The notes beneath the pieces were generated by a model. That model ran no database searches. It was not told where the DNA came from and saw nothing but the letters and a program-made list of their open reading frames with translations. Shown one piece after another: positions 54,401 to 64,000 of a stretch of 64,000 nucleotides of DNA (the first letter of the stretch is position 1; each line of letters starts with the position of its first letter). The DNA comes from Apiotrichum sp. Y4204. Its lineage: Eukaryota > Basidiomycota > Tremellomycetes > Trichosporonales > Trichosporonaceae. The stretch covers positions 43,478-107,477 of the forward strand of contig JAMYHL010000106.1 of NCBI GenBank assembly GCA_025531455.1, read 5' to 3'. A program made the translations under genes and the position numbers.

Positions 54401-57400
54401 TGTGTCTGGACTGGCCGTAACAGGTTCGACTCCTTTGCCCCGGTGCGCCTCAATGTTGCGGCCCAGTGGCTCGTCGACGGGCGTGACTACTTCTGGAACC
54501 TCAGCCGTGCCATCAACATGGCCAAGTCCAGAATCTACATTCACGACTGGTGGTACGTACCGTCACTCATTTGACCTGCGGTTGCTCACACCTTCTAGGA
54601 TATCACCCGAGATTTACCTTCGCCGTCCTGGGGACGACAGGTACCGTCTCGACAATCTCCTGAAGCGCAAGGCTGAGGAGGGCGTGCGCATTTGCATTAT
54701 CATCTAGTGAGTCTAACTCTACGCCCGCCAAGCTAACGTTTAGCAATGAGGTTTCGGCCAAGACTACTCCTGTGGAGAGTCTGTATGCCAAGCGCAAGCT
54801 CATGGCCCTGCACCCCAACATTCTGGTCCAGCGCTCGCCGTCTCATCTTCCCTCTGGTGCCCTGTACTGGTCTCATCACGAGAAGCTCTGCGTCATTGAC
54901 GAGGCCATTGCGTTCATGGGTGGTTTCGATCTCTGTTTCGGCCGTTGGGACACGTCTCAGCACATTCTTACCGATGAGGACCACACTGCTCCCGATGGTC
55001 CTGACGGCCCTGTGTGGCAAGGGAAGGATTATTGGAACGAGCGTGTGGCAGAGTTCCACGACCTCGACAAACCTTACGATGACGCTTTTGACCGTTCAAA
55101 GACACCTCGTATGCCGTGGCACGACGTGGGTCTCCAGATTGTCGGTCAGCCAGCGCGCGACCTCTGTCGCCACTTCTGCCAGCGGTGGAACTACCTTCTC
55201 CGAATCAAGAACCACTCGAGGCGGATGCCCTTCCTCCTCCCTCCCCCGGACTTTACGGAGCGGGAGCTGGTCGACCTCAAGCTCCAAGGCACGTGCGAGG
55301 TCCAGATCTGCCGCAGTGTCGGCCCATGGAGCATGGGCACGCTCACGAAGATTGAGCATTCCATCCAGAATGCCTATGTGAAGTGTAAGTTGGTAGGAAA
55401 CAGACCAATACTGATCATCCAGCCATCCAATTGTCGGAACACTTCATCTATATTGAGAACCAGTTCTTCATTACATCCACTGTTGTCGACACCACCCCAA
55501 TCGAGAACCGCATCGGTGATGCCCTCGTGCAGCGCATCATTCGTGCTCACAAGGAAGGCACAAAGTGGAAGGCGTGTATTGTTATCCCCTTGCTGCCTGG
55601 CTACACCCATCCGATTGACAAGCCCGAGGCGTCCTCGGTCCGTCTCATTCTCGAGTGCCAGAACCGCACCATCTGCCGTGGCACACACTCCATCTTCTCT
55701 CGTCTCCGCAGGGAGGGAATCAACCCCGACGACTACATTACGTTCTTTTCGCTGCGCACCTGGTCCAAGTTCCGCAGCGGAGCCCTCACTACTGAGCAAG
55801 TCTACATTCATGGCAAGACGATGATCGTCGACGATCGCCTGGTGCTTTGCGGATCGGCCAACATCAACGAACGGTCTCAGCGCGGTGACCGCGATTCGGA
55901 GCTCGTGGCCGTCGTCAGGGACACCGACATGATTGACGGCACCATGGCCGGCAAGCCGTTCAAGGTCGGCCGGTATGCGCATACCCTTCGCATGCGCTTG
56001 ATGCGCGAGCATGTCGGAGTCGACGTGGATGCAATCGAGGAGGACGAGCTCATGCTCCGTCGGCCCATTGCTGACCAGACCGACATTGCACTGTGGGATC
56101 CGGACAACGAACAGTCCGAGAAGCAGAAGCGCGGTATCACCCGCGTGAAGAAGACTTCTGCCCCCGAGCGCCTCAATCAGACGATCACCGCCGCCGTGGG
56201 CCAGCTCGCCAAGGGTATTGGGAAGAACGTCAAGCGCGACGTCGCCGAGCTCAGAAGCAAGGTCACCCTTCCGACCGACCAAATGGACGGGCGTGCCATG
56301 GGTCCCAACGCGGCGGAGCTGACTCATGAAATCGAGGACACGAATCCTGATGGCACGACAGTCGAGGGCTTTGCATCGAGTGTGGTACCCACCCTGGAGG
56401 AGAAGACTCTGTACGAGCGCCGTCCGGACGCGCGCCACGCGAACGGCCAGCCGCTCTTCGGCCTCGTCAACCTCGATGGCGACGACATGCCTAAGGAGTC
56501 TACTGTACCTCGCGTCGATCAGGCCCAGGCTAATGAGCTTGCCTACCATCCCCCTGAACGGCCCAAGGAGAAGTTTGGCGTGCCCGCCACAATCCGCGAC
56601 GAAGACGGGCCGCCTGACCGTCCCAGCGAAGAGCTTCTGGCGGATGAGGTTGAACATGGCGAGGACGCGTACAACGCCCGAAAGCTGCTCCGCAAGCACC
56701 TCAGCGCCAAGGTCGCCGCCAACCCGTGGAATATGCCCACGCCCACGCCGAAGATCGATCCCAACCGCTTCCATGACCCGCTCGACGACCGCTTCTGGAA
56801 CGACATGTGGGTTGCCGTCGCGGTGCACAATGTGAGTCTAAAACGTCCCCCTACGGAATGTGTTGAACTGACAGCCCAAGACCCAGATCTTCCGCAAGGT
56901 CTTCCGCTGCATACCTGACGATCTCGTCACCTCGTGGGCGCAGTACAAGGCGTTTGCCAACCACATGGACAAGTTTGGGCGTACGGAAGAGGCCAAGGAG
57001 GATGGCGGCGTCAAGGTCACCCACGACCAGGGCGGTAGTGGTGGCGGTACGGCTGGACCTGCGGGCTCGAGCTCGAAGCTTCCTCAGACGGCCGACGGGC
57101 ACCAGGGCAGCCTAGCACCGACGAACGGCCATGTCCACACCGAGGGCGACGCCGACTGCGATCCGGGCGTCAAGGTCAGCAGCTCGCATCTGGAGGTACC
57201 TGGGCAGGAGGGCCGCCGCGCTCGAAGCAGCACTGTGACGTCGCAGAATGGTAATGCTGAGAACCTCTCTGCGGGCGCAACAGTTGGCGGCAGCGGCGAA
57301 GAGGACCGCAAGCCATCGGGAGAGAACGACGCGTGGGCGCAGTGGGAGCTCGACCAGATGGAGGAGCTGCTCAACGAGGTGCGCGGCAACCTCGTGCTCT

Positions 57401-57539
57401 ACTCGACGCGTTTCCTTGAGGCCGAAGACCTCGCTAATAACTTTTTGTTCAATGTGAGTCTGACCAGAACAAAAATGTGCCGCGCCGTGCTGACGACTCG
57501 CAGCAAGAACGTATCCTTCCGCTGGCAATTTACGATTAA
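51423..57539 (+). CDS. SPO14: Phospholipase D1 (Spo14 type)
   Basis: Hydrolyses phosphatidylcholine to phosphatidate and choline at intracellular membranes; in yeasts it acts in secretion and spore-membrane formation. Eleven exons (51423..52283, 52338..53532, 53580..53761, 53799..54136, 54190..54316, 54353..54552, 54599..54706, 54744..55384, 55423..56831, 56875..57453, 57504..57539), 1891 residues, in frame to the stop. Residues 1-590 are disordered and include a triple SRPGS repeat. A PX-like domain (FRIGESVGI..IKWVVYREIRDFLRLHAHYK) and a PH-like domain (WFIVRESYFVAAEGPQDTDIYDIFLLD) follow. The catalytic HKD motifs are HHEKLCVIDEAIAFMGGFD near residue 1048 and HGKTMIVDDRLVLCGSANINERS near 1347. 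Conserved NPWNMPTPTP, KTQIFRKVFRCIPDDLV and the terminal LANNFLFN/QERILPLAIYD match family ends. Intron 1 (54 nt) is 3n and stop-free. The last exon encodes only 11 residues plus the stop. Confidence 0.94.
52284..52337 (+). other. 54-nt in-frame stop-free intron of PLD1
   Basis: GTAAGA..CTGAC..CAG in phase 0 within the disordered N-terminal region. Retention adds 18 residues without a stop, so sequence alone cannot fully exclude that it is coding, but the splice signals are strong. Confidence 0.65.
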
Positions 57540-58110
57540 TGTAGCGTTTGTTTTGCATATTGCATTCTACCAGTTTCGCAGTCTCCAGTTATTTGTTACG
57601 ACGATGATGCATGGTTTTGTGGTCCTCTACAGAGAGCTTCCTGGACGACATCCGCAGGTGGCTTGTCACCTTGGCTACAGTCTAACCGTCTACTTAGTCG
57701 TCAGGCAGCAAGTGGCAGGCAGATGCATGGCTAATTTGAGGGATACTGTACGCTGTTTTGCGTAGAACGAACGAAGGACAACAAACGAAAGGACATGTAC
57801 GTAAAAACACTTCAAGGAACTTTGGAACGACGACCGACGGTCGTTTCGATTTGGACTTCTGATCTTTCTTCAGATCGGGTCGTAGGCTTTGGGTCGACAT
57901 CGGGCTCGAAGTGGGAATTTGCCTTCAAACGGGATCGAGGCCTGTGTGCGGCGCGTAGCAATAGCCTGGGGGTATTGGAGGTGGTACAAAGCATGCAGCG
58001 GCTGAACGACAGGCGCACCACGGATTGTGAATGAATGTGTGACGTCGAGAGTCTTGTCTCGATCGAGGAGCACGGAGAACCGTCTCGCAAGTCGCAACGT
58101 CGTGCCGCAA
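57540..58110. other. Convergent intergenic spacer
   Basis: 3' regions of PLD1 (+) and the F-box gene (-). No gene or repeat is seen. Confidence 0.5.
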
Positions 58111-59458
58111 CTACCACGGACAGGTGAAGCGTGGATCGTCCTCCAGATCGCCCGCGCCCGTCTTGTCGCGTGCACCATACTGCCCGCCCATCTTGCGCTT
58201 TGCCCTGGACTTGCGGCCTCCCAGAGCCTTATATCCCTCGCGGGCAGCAAGCTTGCGCTCGCTGGGGGTGAGCGTGCCCGAGCCGCCGTTATCGGACCAG
58301 CGCGCTGCGTTACCAGAGCCCAGACCCGCGTGGGCGTGGCGCGTGGGGGTGTTGTAACCGCTCGACTGGAGCGAGTCAACAGTCACTCGGTATGGATGGT
58401 CGTCTTCGTCGTAGCTCGGGTCCGAGCGGGCGAGCGTGGTGTGGAAGACGGATTTCCACGCGCGTTTAGATTCTGCCTTGGTCCACTGCGGTGTATTGGA
58501 CTTGGGAAGTGGCACGGCAGGGAGGGTGGACAGGCGCGTGCCCTTGTCGTAGGGGTCGAAGAACTCTGTGCCGTCCTCCGTCTTGCGCATCTTGCCTTGG
58601 TTGAGCGCCTCGAGCTTGGGGAGTGTGAGGGCACGGTTTTGCAGGAACCAGACTGCGGCCGTAAATGTCATCATTGAGGCGATAAGGGTGGCAAAAAAAT
58701 CGAATCATCCAGAATTGCCATGGCAGAATGGCAGAATATGCGTCAGCATCCTTGGCAACAAGGTTTCGGATGCGACGGTGACATGTGGACTGCACAGGTT
58801 GGAGTGCGGTCCAGGCCACATTCCTGTGGCCTTGTCGATGGCGTCGCCCGTTCTCACTCACCATAGTTGAGCGTGCTTGACTTATTCCACCGCTTGCATA
58901 CCCGATCGCAGCGGGCGAGGGTGGAGATGTCCAGCTGGAGGAATATGCGAACGGCAATGTGGGTGGGAAGCAGGCGGAGCTGGATTGGTCAGCGTTTGGA
59001 GTGCATGACGAGCGGTGCGTGAGAAGTGGATGCTGGCCCGCGGAGATGCAGAATCAATGACAATCGCGAGATGAACGGCGAGGTAATCTGTATCTTCGCC
59101 ACCGATTGTCGCGTCCTTATCAATCCACCACACGCCAGACATCATGGGGATGCCATCGCACCACCGAGCCACCTCGTGCGCCACTCACAGGATCCTTGCT
59201 ATTCAAGTTCTTGATGCGCTGCCCAAGAACCATACCCTTGCCGGGGATGGGGGTACCGGGGGCGGTGCCGAGGCCGACGCGGACATACTCGCTGTCGTCC
59301 TCGTCCTCGTCGCCGTTCGAGCTGGGCCCACTCAGGCGAACTCCGGAGCCGGAGCCGACGCTCGACGGCGGACGCGGCGTGTGCGATGGGTGGGCGACCT
59401 GTTGCGCGACATGGAGATTCTGCAATGCCGTGTGGAGCAAAGATGTTGTGGTCGACAT
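58111..59458 (-). CDS. F-box protein
   Basis: A likely substrate adaptor of an SCF ubiquitin ligase, binding Skp1 through the F-box. Complement exons: 59458..59189, 58979..58862 and 58652..58111, 309 residues. Residues 1-90 are low-complexity (Ser/Pro/Gly, then an acidic GDEDEDDSEYV). Exon 2 encodes essentially the whole F-box: LRLLPTHIAVRIFLQLDIST and LARCDRVCKRWNKSSTLNY. Exon 3 continues with VWFLQNRALTL..GKMRKTEDGTEFFDPYDKGTRLS and PQWTKAESKRAWKSVF, a region that looks conserved but carries no WD or leucine-rich repeats. The C-terminus is basic (GGRKSRAKRKMGG) and could be a nuclear localisation signal. The substrate is unknown. Both introns are 209 nt, without obvious similarity to each other. 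Confidence 0.8.
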
Positions 59459-61100
59459 TGTGGGTCGGGATTGAGGGTGTAAAGCGTAGAACAAGTAACT
59501 TTCTGCTGGGTGTGTGGTTCACCGGTTGGTGTGAACGGGAGTGTGAGTGAAAGAGAGTGAATGAATGGGTCGGAGTGAGTGAGATCTTTTGTATGACCAA
59601 AGGTGCGGTAGGTGGCTAGGTGGGTGTTCTCGACCGGCGTCACGAGATGCAAGATGGCCGGGAGAGAGTGGGATGTGCGGAGCAGCCACATTTACCATTT
59701 ACAATCTACCATTCCTCTTGCCATTGTCCTATGACGTAGCCATTACCATTACGGCTATTACCGTTTGGCAAATGAGAGGGCGAGGGCCCCGGACTTGGCA
59801 GCCATTACGCATGCACGTGATTTATTTCCCCCGGGAATAGAAATCTGGGGCTCGGCGGGGCTGACAGGGGGTCAGCCAATCGAACAAGTGAGAATGCTGG
59901 CAGTGGGCTTTGATAGCCGCGCCTCGGTGGCTAAACAATTCCGTATATCATAATGGATCACAATAATAACGTCCTAGATTCAGTCGTCCGCCTCTTGTCT
60001 TGATGCAAATCCAATTCCTAATGGTCTGTGATCCATGGCTGATCCCGGACCAAGGCGTGCGCAGGATCGACACGGAGTGGACAGTGCTCATTCCTGCTGA
60101 TCGCGAGGCGAGATGCCGTACATGATTCGCGAGAAGCTGGTCGTTTGTACTAGTGTCTGGTGAAGAAACAAAGCTGCGGATCTGCATAATCGCTCCGCTA
60201 GGTGGAGTCAGTCAATGCGCACAGTGGCACAGGTCATTGTGGCGACCCGAGTGTGGCGAAAATGCACGAAACGATTGCTGTTGCAGAAACATGTCACCAT
60301 TCATTGTTATCATGGACTGAGTAGACTGCAATGTTGCCGTAGGTGACTGCCTGTCGCTCTATATCTTTTCTTCTACATTGCCCGTGTAGCGTCGGTTATG
60401 GCAGGAGAGGAGTTGACGTAGCAAAAACAAAATAAATGAATAAATACTTAACTCAGTACTTAAACCGATGAATAAATGCAGTAAGATGCCCACGAAGATG
60501 GTCACCACCAGCAAGTACAGTAAATTCGAGAACTATGAGATGTAGGTGTAGCAGTCCTATGTGCTCTCGTCTCTTGCTGTGATGGGTTGTTTCGGATTTT
60601 TTTAACGCTGTACTCATGTCGTATAATTTGTAAGGGCCCCCGTTGTCGATGGCCAGAACAAAATCACAAAGATCGGAGATCCAGAAAGCCGCGCACGCGT
60701 CGCGACTGATTGCGAGACGACCGGTCTCGGGTGTTGCTCTGTGCAGCAGCAGTTGCGTTTGCAGCTGAACTGGCTTCAAGACTCAGACGCGCGTCCATTT
60801 CGAAAGGTCCGTCCTGTGGTCAGTGGTCGTGCCTTCGCTCATGCAGTGCGGAGCGCCTTCGCCCCATGGACACTGCAGCCTATTCCCCTGGAGATACCTC
60901 TCAACGTCTCGTTTGATCGCCTGTCGAAAGATCATAGAGCGCGCTCGTACTTGTCGTCTCAATCACTTCAGTCCCCGGTCGCGCAGCCGCGGTCTGTTGT
61001 AGTGGGTAGGGTAATCCGTAGTCTGGTCAGCCCTTCCACCCCCAGCCTTCCTTCATCTCCCCAAACATCGAAAAAGCTCGCACACTCTCGCGTACGCCGC
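59459..61100. other. Intergenic, 1.6 kb
   Basis: F-box promoter side and the 3' flank of tRNA-Ala. AT-richer sequence lies at about 60360-60480 and 60590-60640. No gene is seen. Confidence 0.45.
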
Positions 61101-61186
61101 TGGACGAGTTAGGAATCGAACCAAAGACCTTGTCAAATAGGCGGTTGAATGCTAATGACACGCTCTACCAACTGAGCTACACGCCC
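61101..61186 (-). tRNA. tRNA-Ala(AGC) with 13-nt intron
   Basis: Folds as acceptor GGGCGTG/CTCGTCC, D-arm GCTC/GAGC, anticodon stem TGTCA/TGACA with loop TT-AGC-A, variable AGGTC, T-arm TTTGG/CCTAA with loop TTCGATT, and discriminator A. The G3-U70 wobble pair, the alanine identity element, is present. The 13-nt intron (61137-61149) lies one base 3' of the anticodon. U6-U67 and U51-U63 are mismatched, so a mildly degenerate copy is possible. T5 lies about 26 nt downstream. Confidence 0.85.
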
Positions 61187-61425
61187 CACGGAAAGCGGGC
61201 TTCGAGCGGTGTTTCGCGTCGCGTCTCCGAGATGGAACAGTGGCTCTCGGAATGGGGACACTCGGACACGGACCGCGGCGAGGAGAAAGTGGTATTCCAG
61301 GCGCCAGCTGACAGCCACTCATGGGATCAAGCACCCAATCAACCAAGACGGAAGACGAGGAGCTCAGAAATGCGCCTTCTCCCTGCCCCGCGCCGACACC
61401 GGCCCGCCGATCGCCGAACATGGCC

Positions 61426-61504
61426 GACTTCGTGGCCAAGCTGGTTAAGGCGTCCGACTGTTAGTGCAATCGGGAGATCGAGAGTTCAAACCTCTCCGAG
61501 GTCG
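61426..61504 (+). tRNA. tRNA-Asn(GTT) with a tiny intron
   Basis: Acceptor GACTTCG/CGAGGTC, D-arm GCC/GGC, anticodon stem TCCGA/TCGGG, anticodon GTT at 61460-61462, variable AGATC, perfect T-arm GAGAG/CTCTC with loop TTCAAAC, and discriminator G. The anticodon loop is 12 nt instead of 7; the simplest reading is a 5-nt intron (61464-61468, GTGCA) after the purine 3' of the anticodon. A T6 terminator follows directly at 61505. Confidence 0.88.
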
Positions 61505-61510
61505 TTTTTT
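61505..61510 (+). terminator. RNA polymerase III T6 terminator
   Basis: Six T residues lie immediately after the tRNA-Asn discriminator base. Confidence 0.85.
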
Positions 61511-62233
61511 GGGTGGGAGAGGGTGTAGGGACGGGATGGAACTGAGGGATGGAAGTCGGGGATGACGGGGAGAGGAGGACGATGGTCAGAGGGCAGGATC
61601 GCGACGATGAGCACTCAGGACAATCCTCGCCCCCTTTAGTCTTCTGCCTGAGGGGCACGTCGTATGCTGCAGCGCACGTATACGGTTATCAGCTCCAATG
61701 TCAACAAGCACATGATACGGATGTTCAAGATACGACATTGGTAAAGGAGTTACCATAACAGGTTCCATGGGTTAGTCCTGTAGTAACCAGCGAGCCAAGA
61801 CACTCGAAGCCGCAGCAAGGGAATCCACAACTGATGCACCGGTTGATGGGGGCGCAACCCACCTCCCGCTTTCCGCCCAGTCTTCCACTATAGATGTCAT
61901 GACACGGAGGACAAAAGGAACGCGCTCAGTTCGAGTGAAGAGTCAGCCTCGTGAACGAAGTTAGTACCCCTTCCGTGATCACGCCACCTCCACCCATCCC
62001 ACACAGACACGCGTCCGCGTCGTCCAATGATATACAATCAATATCATACAGTCTAATATGCGAGCGACACCGGTCGCCAGCGCCGTCTAGAATGAGTGGG
62101 GCACGCATCGCTGCCGTAGTTGTGGTGTCTGGTATCTGTCAAACTCTGACGACATGTCGAGAAGCCGAAGCAAAGCCGAGCCGAAGCCGAGCACACAGGA
62201 TAGGAGTCAAGAGGTCACCAGGGTAGCCTGCAA
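61511..62233. other. Intergenic spacer
   Basis: About 720 bp between tRNA-Asn and the 3' end of the small - strand gene. It has a GAAGCCGAAGC-type short repeat at about 62160-62190. No gene is seen. Confidence 0.45.
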
Positions 62234-62683
62234 CTATGCCTGGCCGCGGACCTGGAAGAAGCGCTTCCACCAGCTGCGCGCGATGCCCTGCGCGGAGCGG
62301 TGCACGCCCTCGCGCATGCGGTCGTAGTAGTGCGGGTCGTGCTGCGGGTGAAGGAGGGCGGTTGAGACAGGGAACTGGAATGTCAGCCAGCTCAGGACAG
62401 CTGGAGGCGCAGCATCACAGGCGGAACTCACCTCCTTGAGCGCTGCGGCAGAGTTCATGCTTTGGAGACTCTTGAGTGCCGAGTCGACGGCGGCCTCCTC
62501 GCTCGGCGAGAGGGACTTTGCGCGCTCGTCGAGCACCGAGTCGGTGGCTTTAGGCGCGACGCCGACCGAGCGCGTAACGATGGCGTCGAGCGCGTCCGCG
62601 AGCTGCGGCGAGCCGCCGGAGCGGAAGGGCGTGGGCTGGATGGCGCGGGCAGCGGTCGCGAGCTGGGCGAGACGGGAAGCCAT
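62234..62683 (-). CDS. Small, probably mitochondrial protein of unknown function
   Basis: Complement of join(62234..62374, 62432..62683), 130 residues. I do not recognise the family with confidence. The start (MASRLAQLATAARAIQPTPF) is an Arg/Ala/Leu amphipathic stretch without acidic residues, as in mitochondrial presequences. The middle is Ala/Ser/Glu helical (SLSPSEEAAVDSALKSLQSM). The C-terminus has LHPQHDPHYYDRMREGVHRS and ARSWWKRFFQVRG, a Trp-Trp/Tyr-Tyr-rich basic end of the kind seen in small accessory subunits of respiratory complexes; that role is only a guess. The 57-nt intron (GTGAGT..CTGAC..CAG) is 3n and stop-free, so an unspliced reading of 149 residues is also open. The frame continues upstream without an ATG, which fixes the start. 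Confidence 0.7.
   Translation of the reverse strand: MASRLAQLATAARAIQPTPFRSGGSPQLADALDAIVTRSVGVAPKATDSVLDERAKSLSPSEEAAVDSALKSLQSMNSAAALKEVSSACDAAPPAVLSWLTFQFPVSTALLHPQHDPHYYDRMREGVHRSAQGIARSWWKRFFQVRGQA
62375..62431 (-). other. 57-nt in-frame stop-free intron
   Basis: Strong donor GTGAGT, branch GCTGAC and acceptor CCAG, phase 0. Retention would add 19 residues. Confidence 0.65.
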
Positions 62684-64000
62684 GGTGTCTCTTTTGGATG
62701 TGTAGTGTGGAGGTGAAGAGATCCGGTTGGTGGCCAATAGCCCAGGTGGGTTAACTTTTGGGTCGGGGAACGGCGGAATGAGGGCCGGTTACCGTGGGAG
62801 TCTTACCTCCACTTCGGTGATCCGACTGGGAAGGATTTTATGTGTGCTTGCGAGTAACTTGCCGCAAGTGCCCTTGGCCTGTAAGCTGTGTGGTTCAAGT
62901 TTACGCGTATTGCTTGAAGCTATGGCAACGTCTGACTTGCCAGCTTGTGAGGACTTCTCCAGATAGGAGAAAACGTGACAGAGGGAATGCGGCCGCGCGG
63001 TCACGAGAAGCTGGTCTGCCACGCGTTCTTGACAACAGGCATGCAGTCACGATGTATATCGCTATATACAGCTCTCGCTATGCTCCTCGACAGTCGTCGG
63101 TCATCGACCCAGTTCTACTCATAGATTCTCGGCAGGCGACTTTACAAGCCTCAAGCCCACAAGTTGATGAAGAGGAACTCCGTTACTCGGGCTGAGTTGT
63201 CCTTGATGGCGTACCCAACTGTGCTAGATGATTCCAGTCTTGGAGGCTACCCAAAGTTACAGCTCAGCCAGCTCCAGACGATCTTCGGCTGCGATCTGCG
63301 GCTAGGCCAGGAGATTGGCCGATCTTATCACGTTTGAACTCCATTGATCCATTGATCTGCACTGCTAATCGGTGATCGCCGGATCGTCCAAAAACCTGAT
63401 CCAGAATGAACGACTGGCTTGCGTCATCAAAACAATCATTTCAACGTATTACATAATGAATGCCCTTTTATAAGCCACGTGCGTTAACGCCGAAATAAGC
63501 GACAGCACAGAGACACTTGAACGATGTCCCCTTTGTCGGTCCGTCGCAGTAGTGTAAAACGTCGCCACAGAGCTGCACCTATAACGCCGTGATTTGGGAA
63601 ATTAACGCCGATGGCTTGAGAATTTGGTTGCATGTTCACGGTGCAAAGTCAAAGGGACAAACGTCGTGTGGGGTGGGGTTTGGCCTGAGCAGGGTGAGAG
63701 TATTAGTGGCCTTGACTGTGGGGGGGCCGACAAGGTCATGCATGCTGGCTGGCGGTGGTTGTGCAGGGTGAGGCTGTGGGCTCTGTGTGTGGGATGGTGG
63801 ATGGGCAGTTGGCTGGCTGGCTGGCCCGGACTGGCCTGCGGTGTGGATGTGCGCGCTGCTGGCTGGTGGCCGCGCTCTGGCTTGCCTCCTGGCTCGCTGT
63901 GTCCTGGCTGCTGCCTCCGCCGTCTCCTGCTGCTGCCTCTCGATCAAAGTGAACGAGTTGAGCCACTCGTACCCCATCCCTCAACACTCAACCTACTCTG
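62684..64000. other. 3' flank without a supported gene
   Basis: A - strand frame at 63636-63977 begins with ATG (MGYEWLNSFTLIERQQQ) but is mostly Gln/Ala/Arg/Pro low complexity over a GGCTGGCT-type repeat, so it is not called as a gene. It could be the first exon of something that is not visible. Confidence 0.4.

Noticed and set aside
58813..58830. Perfect small hairpin GGCCACA-ttcc-TGTGGCC inside an F-box intron
   Set aside because: A 7-bp stem is expected by chance at this scale, and nothing else supports a structured RNA.
58653..59188. Both introns of the F-box gene are exactly 209 nt
   Set aside because: The two sequences share no visible similarity beyond the splice signals, so the equal length is taken as coincidence.
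63636..63977. ATG-started 113-codon - strand frame at the right edge
   Set aside because: It is almost entirely low-complexity Gln/Ala/Pro over a GGCTGGCT repeat. A first exon cannot be excluded, but there is no positive evidence.

Overview
This window is nuclear DNA from a basidiomycete yeast. The evidence is intron-dense genes with GT..CTNAY..AG introns, many only 32-38 nt long; strongly G/C-ending codons in the confident genes; and a gene set of a Tremellomycete type: a Pbs2-class MAPKK, a GT90 (Cap10/Cxt1-like) glycosyltransferase, Pmt2, Erg3 and a large phospholipase D. A Trichosporonales-like yeast is the best guess, but that placement is inference. No bacterial or plasmid feature, CRISPR array, rDNA or intact transposon was seen.

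Layout. 0.5-11.6 kb: an orphan Pro/Ser-rich protein, a small PYGQ-repeat protein with a Cys-rich tail, a PAF-acetylhydrolase-like lipase (-), a calcineurin-like phosphoesterase, and a bZIP factor (-) whose basic region is split by an 895-nt intron. 11.6-21.8 kb: about 10 kb with no gene I can support, ending in an AT-rich patch, microsatellites and a long pyrimidine-rich leader before PBS2 (21.8-23.8). 23.8-26.2 kb: non-coding, with a 30-N assembly gap and a 35-C run. 26.2-33.5 kb: PMT2 (-), the exosome subunit CSL4 (-) and, diverging from it, the pyruvate dehydrogenase E2 gene LAT1 (+). 36.6-47.3 kb: pantothenate kinase, V-ATPase subunit e (-), ERG3, a DUF4598/NOPCHAP1-like acidic protein and a GT90 type II membrane enzyme (-). 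51.4-59.5 kb: an 11-exon phospholipase D1 and a convergent F-box gene. 61.1-62.7 kb: intron-containing tRNA-Ala(AGC) and tRNA-Asn(GTT) genes and a small probably mitochondrial protein.

The genes do not form a cluster. They are housekeeping and envelope functions: acetyl-CoA and CoA supply (LAT1, pantothenate kinase), sterols (ERG3), secretory-pathway glycosylation (PMT2, GT90), vacuolar acidification, osmostress signalling (PBS2), phosphatidate signalling (PLD) and RNA decay (CSL4). For every spliced gene the exon set below keeps frame end to end and its total length is a multiple of three. The most unusual content is in RNA processing: very short introns, probable 8-nt and 12-nt microexons, three stop-free 3n introns, one 895-nt intron and a tRNA intron of about 5 nt.
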